A DNA stretch of 64,000 bases from Mesorhizobium huakuii (GTDB lineage Bacteria; Pseudomonadota; Alphaproteobacteria; Rhizobiales; Rhizobiaceae): positions 434,001 through 498,000 of the forward strand of contig NZ_CP050299.1 of assembly GCF_014189455.1 (NCBI RefSeq), read 5' to 3'. Both the position numbers and the translations under genes were made by a program. Below the pieces are notes generated by a model. That model made no database searches and was not told where the DNA came from. It saw nothing but the letters and a program-made list of their open reading frames with translations. The stretch's first letter is position 1, and each line of letters starts with the position of its first letter. Below, one piece after another: positions 17,933 to 27,680 of this stretch.

Positions 17933-19474
17933 ATGCCGCAGTCGGCTGAAAAAATTCTCGACCACGCTCCCCTGTTCCGCGAGCCGGAATACAGGCAGAT
18001 GCTCGCGGAGAAGAAGCTGAATTTCGAATGTCCGCACCCGGATCAGATCGTTACCGATCAACGCGAATTCACCAAGACGTGGGAATACCGCGAAAAGAAT
18101 CTCGCCCGCGAAGCGCTTGTGGTGAACCCCGCCAAGGCCTGCCAGCCGCTCGGCGCGGTGTTCGCGGCCGCGGGCTTCGAACGAACCATGTCCTTCGTCC
18201 ACGGCAGCCAGGGCTGCGTGGCCTATTACCGCTCGCACCTGTCGCGCCATTTCAAGGAGCCTGCGTCGGCGGTTTCCTCCTCGATGACCGAGGATGCGGC
18301 GGTATTCGGCGGCCTGAAGAACATGGTCGACGGGCTCGCCAACACCTACCAGCTCTACGACCCGAAGATGATCGCCGTCTCGACCACCTGTATGGCGGAG
18401 GTCATTGGGGACGACCTGCACAGCTTCATCGAGAACGCCAAGGACGAAAACTCGGTCCCGCGCGACTTCGACGTGCCCTTCGCCCACACGCCGGCCTTCG
18501 TCGGCAGCCATGTCGATGGCTATGACGTAATGGTCAAGGGCATCTTGGAGCACTTCTGGAAAGGCCAGGAGCGCACGGAAGCCGGGGAAACCATCAACAT
18601 CATTCCCGGTTTCGACGGCTTCTGCGTCGGCAACAACCGGGAACTCAAGCGCCTGCTCGACCTGATGAGCGTGTCCTACACCTTCATCCAGGACGCCTCT
18701 GACCAGTTCGACACGCCGTCGGACGGTGAATACCGCATGTATGATGGCGGTACGAAGATCGAAGACGTGAAGGAGGCACTCAACGCCGAGGCGACACTTT
18801 CGCTGCAGTATTACAACACCCGAAAAACGCTGGACTACTGCGAGCAAGTCGGGCAGGCGACGGCCTCGTTCCATTACCCGCTCGGCGTCCAGGCGACGGA
18901 CGAATTCCTGATGAAGGTCTCTGCGATTTCCGGCAAGGAGATCCCCGAGACGATCCGCCTTGAGCGCGGCCGACTGGTTGACGCCATGGCGGACAGCCAG
19001 TCCTGGTTGCACGGCAAGAAATATGCGATCTACGGCGATCCGGACTTCGTCTACGCCATGGCCCGCTTCGTCATGGAGACCGGCGGCGAGCCGACCCATT
19101 GCCTCGCCACCAACGGCAGCTCGGCATGGGCAGCCGAGATGAAGGAACTGCTTGCATCCTCGCCCTTCGGCAAGGATGCCCAGGTCTGGCCGGGCAAGGA
19201 CCTGTGGGCGATGCGCTCGCTGCTCTTCACCGAGCCGGTGGACCTGCTGATCGGCAATTCCTATGGCAAGTATCTGGAGCGCGACACCGGCACGCCGCTG
19301 ATCCGGCTGATGTTCCCGATCTTCGACCGGCACCATCACCATCGCTTTGCGCTCATGGGCTACCAGGGCGGGTTACGCGTCCTGACGACGATCCTCGACA
19401 AGATCTTCGACAAGCTCGATCGCGAGACCAGCGAGACGGGTGTGACGGACTATTCTTATGACCTCACCCGCTAG
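17933..19474 (+). CDS. nifK: Nitrogenase MoFe protein beta chain NifK
   Basis: A protein of 513 residues, complete. It pairs with NifD in the alpha2beta2 MoFe protein and supplies half of the P-cluster. The cysteine motifs are [31 protein letters not shown] and [12 protein letters not shown]. The start follows AAAGAGGTAATCACC. The C-terminal part ([20 protein letters not shown]) is intact. Confidence 0.98.
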   Translation: MPQSAEKILDHAPLFREPEYRQMLAEKKLNFECPHPDQIVTDQREFTKTWEYREKNLAREALVVNPAKACQPLGAVFAAAGFERTMSFVHGSQGCVAYYRSHLSRHFKEPASAVSSSMTEDAAVFGGLKNMVDGLANTYQLYDPKMIAVSTTCMAEVIGDDLHSFIENAKDENSVPRDFDVPFAHTPAFVGSHVDGYDVMVKGILEHFWKGQERTEAGETINIIPGFDGFCVGNNRELKRLLDLMSVSYTFIQDASDQFDTPSDGEYRMYDGGTKIEDVKEALNAEATLSLQYYNTRKTLDYCEQVGQATASFHYPLGVQATDEFLMKVSAISGKEIPETIRLERGRLVDAMADSQSWLHGKKYAIYGDPDFVYAMARFVMETGGEPTHCLATNGSSAWAAEMKELLASSPFGKDAQVWPGKDLWAMRSLLFTEPVDLLIGNSYGKYLERDTGTPLIRLMFPIFDRHHHHRFALMGYQGGLRVLTTILDKIFDKLDRETSETGVTDYSYDLTR

Positions 19475-19537
19475 CAGCGGCGGCCGGCCTTTCGCCGAGG
19501 CTGGCCGCCTTCCAATGCACTTTTGGAGACCGACGCA

Positions 19538-21028
19538 ATGTCCTCGCTCAGCGCCAAAATCCAGGATGTCTTCAACGAGCCCGCCTGCGATCAAAACCGC
19601 GGCAAGGATGCCAAGGCGCGCAAAGAGGGCTGCTCGAAGCCGCTGACCCCCGGGGCGGCAGCCGGCGGCTGCGCCTTTGACGGCGCCAAGATCGTGCTGC
19701 AGCCGATCACCGACGTCGCGCACCTGGTCCATGCGCCGCTCGCCTGCGAGGGCAATTCCTGGGACAACCGCGGCGCGGCTTCGTCAGGGCCAACGCTTTG
19801 GCGCACAAGCTTCACAACCGATCTGACCGAACTCGACGTGGTGATGGGGCAGGGCGAGCGCAAGCTTTTCAAGGCGATCCGCGAGATCAGGGAAGCCTAT
19901 GCGCCGTCAGCGATCTTCGTCTATTCGACCTGCGTGACGGCGTTGATCGGCGACGACATCGAGGCCGTGTGCAAGCGTGCGCGGGAAAAATTCGGGTTGC
20001 CGGTGGTGCCGGTCAATGCCCCGGGCTTGGCCGGCTCCAAGAACCTCGGCAATAAGCTCGCCGCCGAGGCGTTGCTCGATCACGTCATCGGCACGGTAGA
20101 ACCCGACGACGCCGGGCCGTACGACATCAACATCCTTGGCGAATTCAACCTCTCCGGCGAATTCTGGCTGGTGAAGCCGCTGCTTGATCGACTGGGCATC
20201 CGGGTGCGCGCCTGCATTCCGGGCGACGCGCGCTACCTTGACGTTGCTTCCGCTCACCGCGCCCGGGCGGCTATGATCGTGTGCTCGACGGCACTCATCA
20301 ATCTTGCCCGCAAGATGGAGGAGCGCTGGGACATCCCGTTTTTCGAAGGCTCCTTCTACGGCATTACCGACACCTCGGAAGCACTTCGCAACATTGCTGA
20401 GCTGCTCGTGAGGAAGGGTGCCGATCGCGAGATCCTCAACCGCACACGGACGCTGATCGCGGTGGAAGAGGCGATTGCGTGGAGGAAGCTCGAAGCCTAT
20501 CGGCGGCGGCTTCAAGGCAAGCGCGTGCTTCTCAATACAGGCGGCGTGAAGTCCTGGTCGATCGTCCACGCGCTGATGGAGATCGGCATGGAGATCGTCG
20601 GCACCTCGGTCAAGAAATCGACAGTCGAAGACAAGCAGCGCATCAAGCAGATCCTGAAGGACGACAACCACATGTTCGAGCAGATGGCAGCGCGCGACCT
20701 TTACGCCATGCTCTCAGAACACAAGGCCGATATCATGCTGTCGGGCGGGCGCACGCAATTCATCGCGCTCAAGGCCAAGACACCCTGGCTCGATATCAAC
20801 CAGGAGCGCCAGCACCCTTATGCGGGCTATGACGGCATGGTGGAACTCGTACGCCAGATCGACCTCGCCATTCATAACCCGATCTGGTCCCAAGTGCGCG
20901 AGCCGGCACCGTGGGATTGCCAGCCTGCGGTGGAGGACGAACTGCCGGGCACGAGGAGCGAGACCGCGACGTTGCACGCTGTCCAGGAAGTCGCCGGCAC
21001 GACGGCCGACGATTGCGGCGAGCGTTGA
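19538..21028 (+). CDS. nifE: FeMo-cofactor scaffold protein NifE
   Basis: A protein of 496 residues. NifE with NifN forms the scaffold on which the NifB product matures to FeMo-co before transfer to NifDK. The NifD-like fold shows ATPGAAAGGCAFDGAK-type N-terminus (LTPGAAAGGCAFDGA), APLACEGNSWDNRG and STCVTALIGDDIEA. The ATG at 19538 has GGAG nine bases upstream; the TTG five codons earlier is not favoured. It lies 63 bp after nifK and 9 bp before nifN, clearly in the same operon. Confidence 0.96.
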   Translation: MSSLSAKIQDVFNEPACDQNRGKDAKARKEGCSKPLTPGAAAGGCAFDGAKIVLQPITDVAHLVHAPLACEGNSWDNRGAASSGPTLWRTSFTTDLTELDVVMGQGERKLFKAIREIREAYAPSAIFVYSTCVTALIGDDIEAVCKRAREKFGLPVVPVNAPGLAGSKNLGNKLAAEALLDHVIGTVEPDDAGPYDINILGEFNLSGEFWLVKPLLDRLGIRVRACIPGDARYLDVASAHRARAAMIVCSTALINLARKMEERWDIPFFEGSFYGITDTSEALRNIAELLVRKGADREILNRTRTLIAVEEAIAWRKLEAYRRRLQGKRVLLNTGGVKSWSIVHALMEIGMEIVGTSVKKSTVEDKQRIKQILKDDNHMFEQMAARDLYAMLSEHKADIMLSGGRTQFIALKAKTPWLDINQERQHPYAGYDGMVELVRQIDLAIHNPIWSQVREPAPWDCQPAVEDELPGTRSETATLHAVQEVAGTTADDCGER

Positions 21029-21037
21029 GGAAAGCCG

Positions 21038-22420
21038 ATGGCCCGCATCCTTTCCCAGACCAAATCGGCAGCCGTCAATCCGCTGAAATCGTCACAGCCG
21101 CTGGGTGCGGCCTTGGCCTTTCTTGGGGTCGAGGGTGCGATGCCACTGTTCCACGGCAGCCAGGGCTGCACCAGCTTCGCGCTCGTGCTCTTCGTGCGGC
21201 ATTTCAAGGAAGCGATCCCCCTGCAGACCACCGCGATGGACGAAGTGACGACAATCCTCGGCGGGGCGGACAATCTGGAAGAGGCGATCCTCAACCTCAA
21301 GGTCCGCACAAAGCCAAAGCTGATCGGGGTCTGCACGACGGCGCTGGTGGAAACCCGTGGCGAAGATTGCGCAGGCGATATCGCCAGCATCAGGCTGAAG
21401 CACGCGGAAGAAATCGCGGGTACGGAGATCGTGCTGGCCAACACGCCGGATTTCGACGGCGCGATCGAAGAGGGCTGGGCCAAGGCTGTTACCGCGATGA
21501 TCGAAGGCATTACACGGCCCGGCGAACAGGTGCGGCAGTCGAAGAAGATCGCGATCCTGCCCGGCTGGAACCTCACTGTGGCTGACATCGAGCATTTGCG
21601 TGAGATGGTTGAAAGCTTTGGGCTGAAGCCGGTGATTTTGCCGGACGTTTCAGGCTCGCTCGACGGCACCGTGCCCGACCGTTGGGTCACGACCACCTAT
21701 GGCGGCACCGGCGTCGAGGATATCCGCGAGCTTGGCACGGCCGAGCACTGCATCGCCATCGGCGAGCATATGCGCCGCCCGGCGCAGGTGCTGCAGAAGT
21801 TGACCGGCGTGCCTTACGTGCTGTTCCAGTCGCTGACCGGATTGAAGGGCGCCGATCGGTTCGTCTCGCTGCTGTCCGCGATTTCGGGCGCCTCGGTGCC
21901 GGCCGGGGTGCGCCGTCGCCGGGGCCAATTGCAGGATGCGTTACTCGACGGACATTTCCATTTCGGAGGCAAGAAAATTGCGATCGCTGCTGAACCAGAC
22001 CAACTCTATCAACTCGCGACGTTCTTCGTCGGCATGGGCTCCGAAATCGCGGCGGCCGTCGCCACGACCGATATGTCGAAAATTCTGGAAAAAGTACCAG
22101 CGCAGTCGGTTCAAATCGGCGATCTCGGCGATTTGGAAGCTCTTGCCGCCGGCGCTGATCTCCTCGTCACCCATTCCCATGGACGCCAGGCCGCGCAGCG
22201 CCTTGGCATTCCGCTCATGCGCGTCGGCTTTCCCGTCTTCGACCGGCTCGGCAGCCAGCACAAGCTCACAATCCTCTATCAGGGCACCCGCGACCTGGTC
22301 TTCGAAGTTGCCAACATTTTCCAGGCTTACTGGAAGGCGCCGACACCTGAAGAACTTGATCCCCTCCGCAAGCGAGAAACGCCAGATGGGCCCCGTCCGT
22401 CGCCTCTCACTCGTCACTGA
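21038..22420 (+). CDS. nifN: FeMo-cofactor scaffold protein NifN
   Basis: A protein of 460 residues, partner of NifE. It starts with the typical QTKSAAVNPLKSSQPLGAAL, then HGSQGCTSFALVLFVRHFKE and CTTALVETRGED. The ribosome site GAGGAAAG precedes the ATG. The end overlaps the likely start of nifX. Confidence 0.96.
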   Translation: MARILSQTKSAAVNPLKSSQPLGAALAFLGVEGAMPLFHGSQGCTSFALVLFVRHFKEAIPLQTTAMDEVTTILGGADNLEEAILNLKVRTKPKLIGVCTTALVETRGEDCAGDIASIRLKHAEEIAGTEIVLANTPDFDGAIEEGWAKAVTAMIEGITRPGEQVRQSKKIAILPGWNLTVADIEHLREMVESFGLKPVILPDVSGSLDGTVPDRWVTTTYGGTGVEDIRELGTAEHCIAIGEHMRRPAQVLQKLTGVPYVLFQSLTGLKGADRFVSLLSAISGASVPAGVRRRRGQLQDALLDGHFHFGGKKIAIAAEPDQLYQLATFFVGMGSEIAAAVATTDMSKILEKVPAQSVQIGDLGDLEALAAGADLLVTHSHGRQAAQRLGIPLMRVGFPVFDRLGSQHKLTILYQGTRDLVFEVANIFQAYWKAPTPEELDPLRKRETPDGPRPSPLTRH

Positions 22421-22880
22421 CGAGGTTCACGCTGTGATGCCTACACGACGAACAGGCGCATTGCGCGTGGCGATCGCCACGCAAGACATGAAGGACCTCA
22501 ATGCCCATTTCGGGTCGGCCAAACGCTTTGCTGTCTACGACGTGACGCGCGAGGAGTGGAAGCTCGTGGAAGCCGTGGCCTTCGACGACGTTTCCGACGA
22601 AAGCGGGGAGCATCGGAGCGAGGGCGATGACCGCATCACGCCGAAGGTGGAGGCGCTGAAGGGCTGTCATCTGCTGTTTTGTCTGGCGATCGGCGGACCT
22701 TCGGCAGCCAAGATTGTTTCGGCAAAGATCCATCCGATCAAGGTGCCGCACCCCCAAAGCATCCAGGAGGTGCTGTTGCGCACGCAGATGATGCTCAGGA
22801 CGTGTCCTCCCCCTTGGCTGCGCAAGGTGCTGGCGGAGGCAGGCGTCACCGAGAAGAAGCCATCCTTCGAGGACGACTGA
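22386..22880 (+). CDS. nifX: Nitrogen fixation protein NifX
   Basis: NifX is a small carrier for FeMo-co precursors (NifB-co, VK-cluster) moving between NifB and NifEN. The domain starts at LRVAIATQDMKDLNAHFGSA and includes FCLAIGGPSAAKIV. Two in-frame ATGs compete: 22386 (164 residues, overlapping nifN by 35 bp, giving MGPVRRLSLVTDE, a start style I associate with rhizobial NifX) and 22437 (147 residues). I prefer the first but am not certain. It is followed 17 bp later by the DUF269 gene. Confidence 0.92.
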   Translation: MGPVRRLSLVTDEVHAVMPTRRTGALRVAIATQDMKDLNAHFGSAKRFAVYDVTREEWKLVEAVAFDDVSDESGEHRSEGDDRITPKVEALKGCHLLFCLAIGGPSAAKIVSAKIHPIKVPHPQSIQEVLLRTQMMLRTCPPPWLRKVLAEAGVTEKKPSFEDD

Positions 22881-22897
22881 AATGAGGAGAAGGCGAA

Positions 22898-23377
22898 ATG
22901 TCTGATGCCGCGGCTAGCACTGCTGTCGCCGAGGACGAGGCGGCCCTTGCCACCCCGTTCGTCAAATGCCTCGTGCGGCTGATCCGTGCTCAGGATTCCT
23001 ACGGGTCATGGGAAGGCAAACCGGATGCCGAGTTGCTGGGCGACTTCATCATCACCAAGGAACAGCGCCGTGCGATCCCGATCATCGGCGATCCCGATCC
23101 GGACGTGCTGTGGAGGCTCGACAAGTTCTACGCCGCCGTCGGGCTTGCGATCGAGGAGCGCTGCGGCCTGATGGCATCGCCGATGATGGAGATGAGCCAT
23201 GAGGGCTTTGGGCGCGTGCTCTTCGCGGCCGGACGGCTGGTGGTCCTGTCGAAGACCCTGCGCGACGTCCACCGGTTCGGCTTTGAGACGTTCGGGAAGC
23301 TCGCGGCGGCCGGCACGAAACTGGTCGGCGATGGCATCGCAGCTATTGAAGCCTATCCCGACGTGGCACGGGCGTGA
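22898..23377 (+). CDS. NifX-associated nitrogen fixation protein (DUF269)
   Basis: A protein of 159 residues with the DUF269 landmarks [57 protein letters not shown] and [14 protein letters not shown]. It belongs to the nifENX operon in most alphaproteobacterial diazotrophs. Its biochemical role is unknown, though the context points to cofactor handling. AGGAGAAGG precedes the start. A second, altered copy lies at 30851. Confidence 0.93.
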   Translation: MSDAAASTAVAEDEAALATPFVKCLVRLIRAQDSYGSWEGKPDAELLGDFIITKEQRRAIPIIGDPDPDVLWRLDKFYAAVGLAIEERCGLMASPMMEMSHEGFGRVLFAAGRLVVLSKTLRDVHRFGFETFGKLAAAGTKLVGDGIAAIEAYPDVARA

Positions 23378-23404
23378 TGGAACCGAGTTTCGGACAGGGG
23401 GGTC

Positions 23405-24190
23405 ATGTCAGGTCTTGAGCAGCTCCGATGGCCAGCCCACTCAACCGACGCGGTCGAGACCGATTTGGTTCCTGGGGTAGCGCTGATGAAGCCACTCGTC
23501 CTGATCTGTTCGCAAGATGCCGAGTTCTATCTGTTCCTGAGCCACATATTGGAGGTCGACGGCTTCACCAGTGAGCCGGCAGGCGGCGCGAAGGAAGCAC
23601 TTGCAATGGCCGACGAACGGGAATTCCAGGCCGTGGTGCTGGACTGCGGGCCAGGGAGCATAACCGGGTCCGCAATCTGCGCCCGGCTCAAGCGGGAGCC
23701 CCGGACCGGCGCGCTGCCCATTATTGCCCTGATCGCGCCCGGCGCCGAGAACCAGCACCTCGATCTCCTGAAGGCAGGCATTGACGAGAGCTTTGTGCGG
23801 CCGATCGCCCCGGCCAAGCTGCTTGATTGTCTACGGGCGAGGCTGGCGCTGACGAAGCGGGGTGCAAACGGGGTTGAAAACGGCGGCTGGCTCTCCTGTG
23901 GCGACCTTGAAATGAGGCTCGATGCCCACCGGGTTCGTGGCAATGGCCACGAGATCCATCTCGGGCCGATCGAGTTCAACCTGCTGCGGCTTTTGCTTGA
24001 GACTCCCGGCAAGGTCTTCACTCGGGACGAGCTGATCGGCGCGGCCTGGCCGGCCAACATCCACGTCGGTGTGCGCACCGTCGATGTGCATATGAGCCGG
24101 CTCAGAAAGGCGCTGAAGGCGGCCTCGCCCTCCACCGTCATCCGTACCACCAGGTCGGCCGGCTACTCGCTCGAGAGGCCGGACGGCTAA
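23405..24190 (+). CDS. OmpR-type response regulator (receiver plus winged helix)
   Basis: Residues about 28-150 are a receiver domain (MKPLVLICSQDAEFYLFLSH, phosphoacceptor region VVLDCGPGS, and FVRPIAPAKLL where the usual Lys is Arg). Residues about 165-258 form a winged-helix domain (LGPIEFNLLRLLLETPGKVF, VRTVDVHMSRLRKAL, RSAGYSLE). The Lys-to-Arg change may alter phosphorylation control. I give the ATG at 23405 (after ACAGGGGG); an ATG at 23486 starts exactly at the receiver domain and is an alternative. No kinase gene is nearby. Its place right after the nif genes suggests a symbiotic role, but the target is unknown. Confidence 0.85.
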   Translation: MSGLEQLRWPAHSTDAVETDLVPGVALMKPLVLICSQDAEFYLFLSHILEVDGFTSEPAGGAKEALAMADEREFQAVVLDCGPGSITGSAICARLKREPRTGALPIIALIAPGAENQHLDLLKAGIDESFVRPIAPAKLLDCLRARLALTKRGANGVENGGWLSCGDLEMRLDAHRVRGNGHEIHLGPIEFNLLRLLLETPGKVFTRDELIGAAWPANIHVGVRTVDVHMSRLRKALKAASPSTVIRTTRSAGYSLERPDG

Positions 24191-24230
24191 ATAGCGAACC
24201 GGTGGCCCTGAGCACGACGGAGATGAGGAG

Positions 24231-24246
24231 TGGCACAACTCTTGCG
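24231..24246 (+). promoter_or_regulatory. Sigma54 (-24/-12) promoter of the USP gene
   Basis: TGGCACAACTCTTGC matches the TGGCAC-N5-TTGC consensus exactly. It ends about 50 bp before the ATG at 24296. I did not find an obvious TGT-N10-ACA activator site within about 130 bp upstream. Confidence 0.85.
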
Positions 24247-24295
24247 GCTTCGAAACGTGCCTACAGGTACGACATACTTAGAAAGAAGCAGGCAA

Positions 24296-25183
24296 ATGGG
24301 TTTTAAAAGCGTACTCTGTGTGACGGGTTCTGACCATTCCGATCAGGACGTCAGAACAGCTGCCGGCTTGTGTGCCGAGGTCGGCGCGTATCTTTCCGTA
24401 TTGATTATGTCGCCTCCACCGCTCGTTATGTCGCCTCCGCCGCTCGGCGATGGCATCCTCGAGTGGCCGGTACAACGCGCCCAGGCCATTGCCATGTTGG
24501 ACAAACGGTTTAGGCAGATCGAGACATTTTCGCAGGACATGGCCCATCTGGAAAAAACATCCAAGGAAATTCAGAAACTGCTGAAAGCCATGTCGCTTTG
24601 CTCTGACGTCGATACAGACTACTGCGATGAGGCCGACGTCGGCGACGCCGTGCGACAGCGGGCGCACTGCACCGACCTGACAATTGTCGGCCCCGCACTT
24701 CTCAACGACAATAATCTCGGACCCCTTGTTATCAACGGCAGCTTGTTCGATACGGGAAAGCCGGTACTTGTTGTGCCCAAGGGCGCTGAGGCGACGCTGT
24801 CGCCGCGGCGCGTGTTGGTTGGCTGGGATTCGCGAGTCGAGGCGTCCCGCGCGGTTCGGGAAGCGCTGGATCTGCTATCCCGAGCTGAGGAAGTTCGTGT
24901 CACACTGGTCGATCCGAAGGCTACTTTCAACGGAAACGGCGCTGAGCCGGGAGCCGACATCGCTGCCTATCTTACTCGGCACGGTGCTCGAGTGTCAGTT
25001 GACCGGCTGCCGAGTGCCGGCAAACCGGTGGCGACGGTCCTCGCGCAGCACGCAATCGACACGTCCGCAGACATGATCGTCATGGGCGCATATGGCAGCC
25101 GCCGGCTGCGTGAGCGGCTCTTCGGCGGTGTCACGAGATGGATAGTTGGGAAGCTGCCATTGCCGCTGTTTTTGGCTCGCTGA
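24296..25183 (+). CDS. Universal stress protein (tandem UspA-type)
   Basis: A protein of 295 residues. The second half is a clear UspA domain: PRRVLVGWDSRVEASRAVRE, LVDPKATF, and the nucleotide-binding end ADMIVMGAYGSRRLRERLFG followed by VTRWIVGKLPLPLFL. The first half is a weaker copy (KSVLCVTGSDHSDQDVRTAA). A 21-bp duplication gives MSPPPLV-MSPPPLG near residue 40. The ATG at 24296 is chosen because the upstream frame would run through the sigma54 promoter. Such proteins often help microaerobic survival; the RpoN promoter puts it in the symbiotic programme. Confidence 0.9.
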   Translation: MGFKSVLCVTGSDHSDQDVRTAAGLCAEVGAYLSVLIMSPPPLVMSPPPLGDGILEWPVQRAQAIAMLDKRFRQIETFSQDMAHLEKTSKEIQKLLKAMSLCSDVDTDYCDEADVGDAVRQRAHCTDLTIVGPALLNDNNLGPLVINGSLFDTGKPVLVVPKGAEATLSPRRVLVGWDSRVEASRAVREALDLLSRAEEVRVTLVDPKATFNGNGAEPGADIAAYLTRHGARVSVDRLPSAGKPVATVLAQHAIDTSADMIVMGAYGSRRLRERLFGGVTRWIVGKLPLPLFLAR

Positions 25184-25204
25184 CTGGTTCCAGGGAGCAC
25201 CGAG

Positions 25205-25690
25205 TTGTTCGAAGCTCTACTCCCTTGGGTCACCTATCCTGATGCCAATTCGAAGAAAGGTCGCGGCAAACGCGGGAAATTTCGCGAAGCTCCTCGGAGC
25301 CAATCTGAACGCGCCGTCGCCGAGATAATCCCGGACGTACCTAGCGCGGGGTTCTGCTCGCCCGAGATGATCCGTAACGTGGAGACCGGCCGCGCAGAGG
25401 TAGAGGCGCTCCTCAATGCAGCCAAAACCACGGCTTCGCAGGTCGGCGTCAGGAGAGAAGGAGCCGTTTCAGCGCGGCAGACCGAGTTCGGAGCTGTTGC
25501 GGAATCGCATGCGCGCTATCGCGATCTCCTTCACGACTGGCTGGGAGCTGAACGACGCAACGACCCATACCGTCGCCGAGGCCCTCACTTCGAGCCGAGA
25601 CGGTCGTGCTCTTGGCCGTAGTCGGCGGGGATCGATGGCATCAATCATGTTATCATCGCCTGGGACGGTAGCCAGTAGCGGCGAGGGCGG
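25205..25690 (+). pseudogene. Second universal stress protein gene, degraded
   Basis: It opens MFEALLPWVTYPDAN, then SPEMIRNVETGRAEVEALL. It changes frame near 25510 to TTGWELNDATTHTVAEAL and again near 25625 to GIDGINHVIIAWDGS, all in the order of a normal USP protein, before dissolving. At least two frameshifts plus loss of the end make it non-functional. It follows the intact USP gene by 21 bp. Confidence 0.75.
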
Positions 25691-25834
25691 CCGCGTCTTC
25701 GGGGTATTCAGCCGGTCCGGCCCGAGCCGCTGGCGACCGGGCGGTCTTTGGGCTTGGTCAATTCCGACAACGCATATTCGCATCAGGCGGTCCTTGTAGC
25801 GCCTGTGCACAGGGACACAGAAGATAACGACACG

Positions 25835-25981
25835 AGAGCAGCAAAATCCCGGAGAGTTCGCCGCCGGTACATGCCGGCACTCATCCTGGCCTTTTTCGCC
25901 ACGATCATCATCGTCAATTTGACGATGGCGGTATTCGCGAGCCGCGGCTGGACCGGCTTCGTCGTGAAGAACTCCTGTGTC
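25835..25981 (+). pseudogene. fixH: fixH-like gene, 5' part, interrupted by IS21 copy 1
   Basis: The frame reads RRYMPALILAFFATIIIVNL, TMAVFASRGWTGFVVKNSCV, the single membrane segment and following motif of FixH/CcoH, which helps assemble or stabilise cbb3 oxidase. It stops exactly at the IS21 insertion. The other part is at 28771. A cluster of USP and fixH remnants suggests a lost fixGHIS-type locus. Confidence 0.75.
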
Positions 25982-26171
25982 TACGGCGCGGCAATCAACC
26001 TGGAAGGAGCGTCAATCAGGATGGGAGCGTCGCCAGGGACGTCACGGAGGGAGGGCGTAGCCCGACTGGAGGGACGTTCCTGGCGACGGCGCGAACCCAC
26101 ATAGGGTTCACGCCGTCTGGTGATCGCGATGTGTCGGGTGCATTTCTTCTTCCCGCTCAAAGGAAGAATGA

Positions 26172-27680
26172 ATGTCCGGCAGTCACATCACGGATCAACA
26201 ATCGAGGCTCTATATGCAAAATCGCCAGAAGCACAGTGTCCCTGTCGCGGCCGCCAAATCAGGTTTCAGCCCATCCACTGGTTATCGGATCGAATCAGAC
26301 CCCCGTCCACCAAGCGAAAAGAAGGCCAAACACGAACGACGTCGGCCTGATCCATTGGAAGGGATATTCACCGAAGAGGTGGTTCCCATGCTGCAAAGCG
26401 CTCCCGGCTTGCGCCCTGTCGGCATTCTTCGTGAGCTTTGCAAGCGTCATCCCGAGCTCGATTCTGGTATTCGCCGCACACTTGAGCGCCGGATCCGCGC
26501 ATGGCGCGCGATCCATGGAGGAGATCAGGATGTCATATTCCGGCAGGTTCACGAGCCGGGACGCATGGGGCTGTCGGATTTTACCCATGCACTGGGCCTC
26601 AAGGTCACGATCGCCAGCGTGACCTTCGATTACCTGCTCTATCACTTCCGACTTGCATACAGTGGATTCGAGCATGCCGAGATTGTCGAAGGCGGCGAGA
26701 GTTTTGCCGCGCTGACAAGTGGTTTGCAGAACGCCCTTTGGTCTCTCGGCGGCGCGCCGCGCGATCACCGCACGGACAGTCTTTCGGCTGCATTCCGCAA
26801 TCTCAATGCCGATACCGCACAGGACATGACAGATCGGTATGAAGCGCTTTGCGCCCATTACGGCATGAAGGCCAGCCGCAACAATCGCGGCGTCGCCCAC
26901 GAGAACGGCGCGGTCGAAGGATCCCATGGCGATCTGAAGCGGGAACTGGAAGATGCTCTTCTCCTGCGCGGAACGCGTGACTTTGCGGACGTCACCAGTT
27001 TTGCCGCCTTCATCGACGAGGTTGTCGGCCAGCGCAATGCCCGTCGGGCCAGGGAGATCGCCATTGAGCGCGAAAGCCTGCTGGCGCTGCCGCGCAAGCG
27101 CCAGCCCGAAGGCGAAGACGAGATCGTCTACGTCACCAGCAGTGGAGGGTTTACCCTTCGCCGGGTCTTCTACACCGTTCCTTCACGGCTGATCGGACAT
27201 CGGCTGCGCGCACGGCTCTTCAAGGAGCATATCGAACTGTTCCTCGGCGGCACGTCCCTGATGAAGCTGCCGCGCGTCAGAGGCCAGCTCGGCCCCACCC
27301 AGCATGTCGTGAACTATCATCACGTCATTCATTCCCTGCGCCAGAAACCGGGGGCTTTGCCCAGACTCGGCTATCGCGATCAGCTCTTCCCCAGGGATGC
27401 CTATCGCAATCTCTACAATGCCGCCATGGAGAGGCTGCCGGAACGCGATGCCTGCCGCCTGACGGTGGAACTGCTGAGCCTCGCCCATGAGCGCAATGTC
27501 GAGGCCGCACTCGCCCACGCCATCCAGGGCGAGCTCGATGCGGGAACCTTGCCGACGCTTGACGGCATGCGCGCCCGGTTCGCGCCGAACCCGGCCTGTG
27601 TCCCGCAGGTCAGCGTCAATCTGGGTAAACTGGTCGATTACGACAGGCTTATCGGCACCCGCGTGGAGGTCACGGCATGA
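26172..27680 (+). CDS. istA: IS21 transposase IstA (copy 1)
   Basis: A protein of 502 residues with the IS21 DDE integrase core: RMGLSDFTHALGLK (first Asp), GGAPRDHRTDSL (second Asp) and HENGAVEGSHGDLK (Glu). It is identical to the copy at 57595. It overlaps istB by 4 bp (ATGA). The N-terminal helix-turn-helix is weak but in place. Confidence 0.93.
   Translation: MSGSHITDQQSRLYMQNRQKHSVPVAAAKSGFSPSTGYRIESDPRPPSEKKAKHERRRPDPLEGIFTEEVVPMLQSAPGLRPVGILRELCKRHPELDSGIRRTLERRIRAWRAIHGGDQDVIFRQVHEPGRMGLSDFTHALGLKVTIASVTFDYLLYHFRLAYSGFEHAEIVEGGESFAALTSGLQNALWSLGGAPRDHRTDSLSAAFRNLNADTAQDMTDRYEALCAHYGMKASRNNRGVAHENGAVEGSHGDLKRELEDALLLRGTRDFADVTSFAAFIDEVVGQRNARRAREIAIERESLLALPRKRQPEGEDEIVYVTSSGGFTLRRVFYTVPSRLIGHRLRARLFKEHIELFLGGTSLMKLPRVRGQLGPTQHVVNYHHVIHSLRQKPGALPRLGYRDQLFPRDAYRNLYNAAMERLPERDACRLTVELLSLAHERNVEAALAHAIQGELDAGTLPTLDGMRARFAPNPACVPQVSVNLGKLVDYDRLIGTRVEVTA

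Noticed and set aside
17927..19342. 471-codon open frame opposite nifK
   Set aside because: Antisense shadow of nifK.
24230..24295. Upstream start of the USP gene
   Set aside because: The extension overlaps the -24/-12 promoter, so it cannot be in the mRNA made from it.
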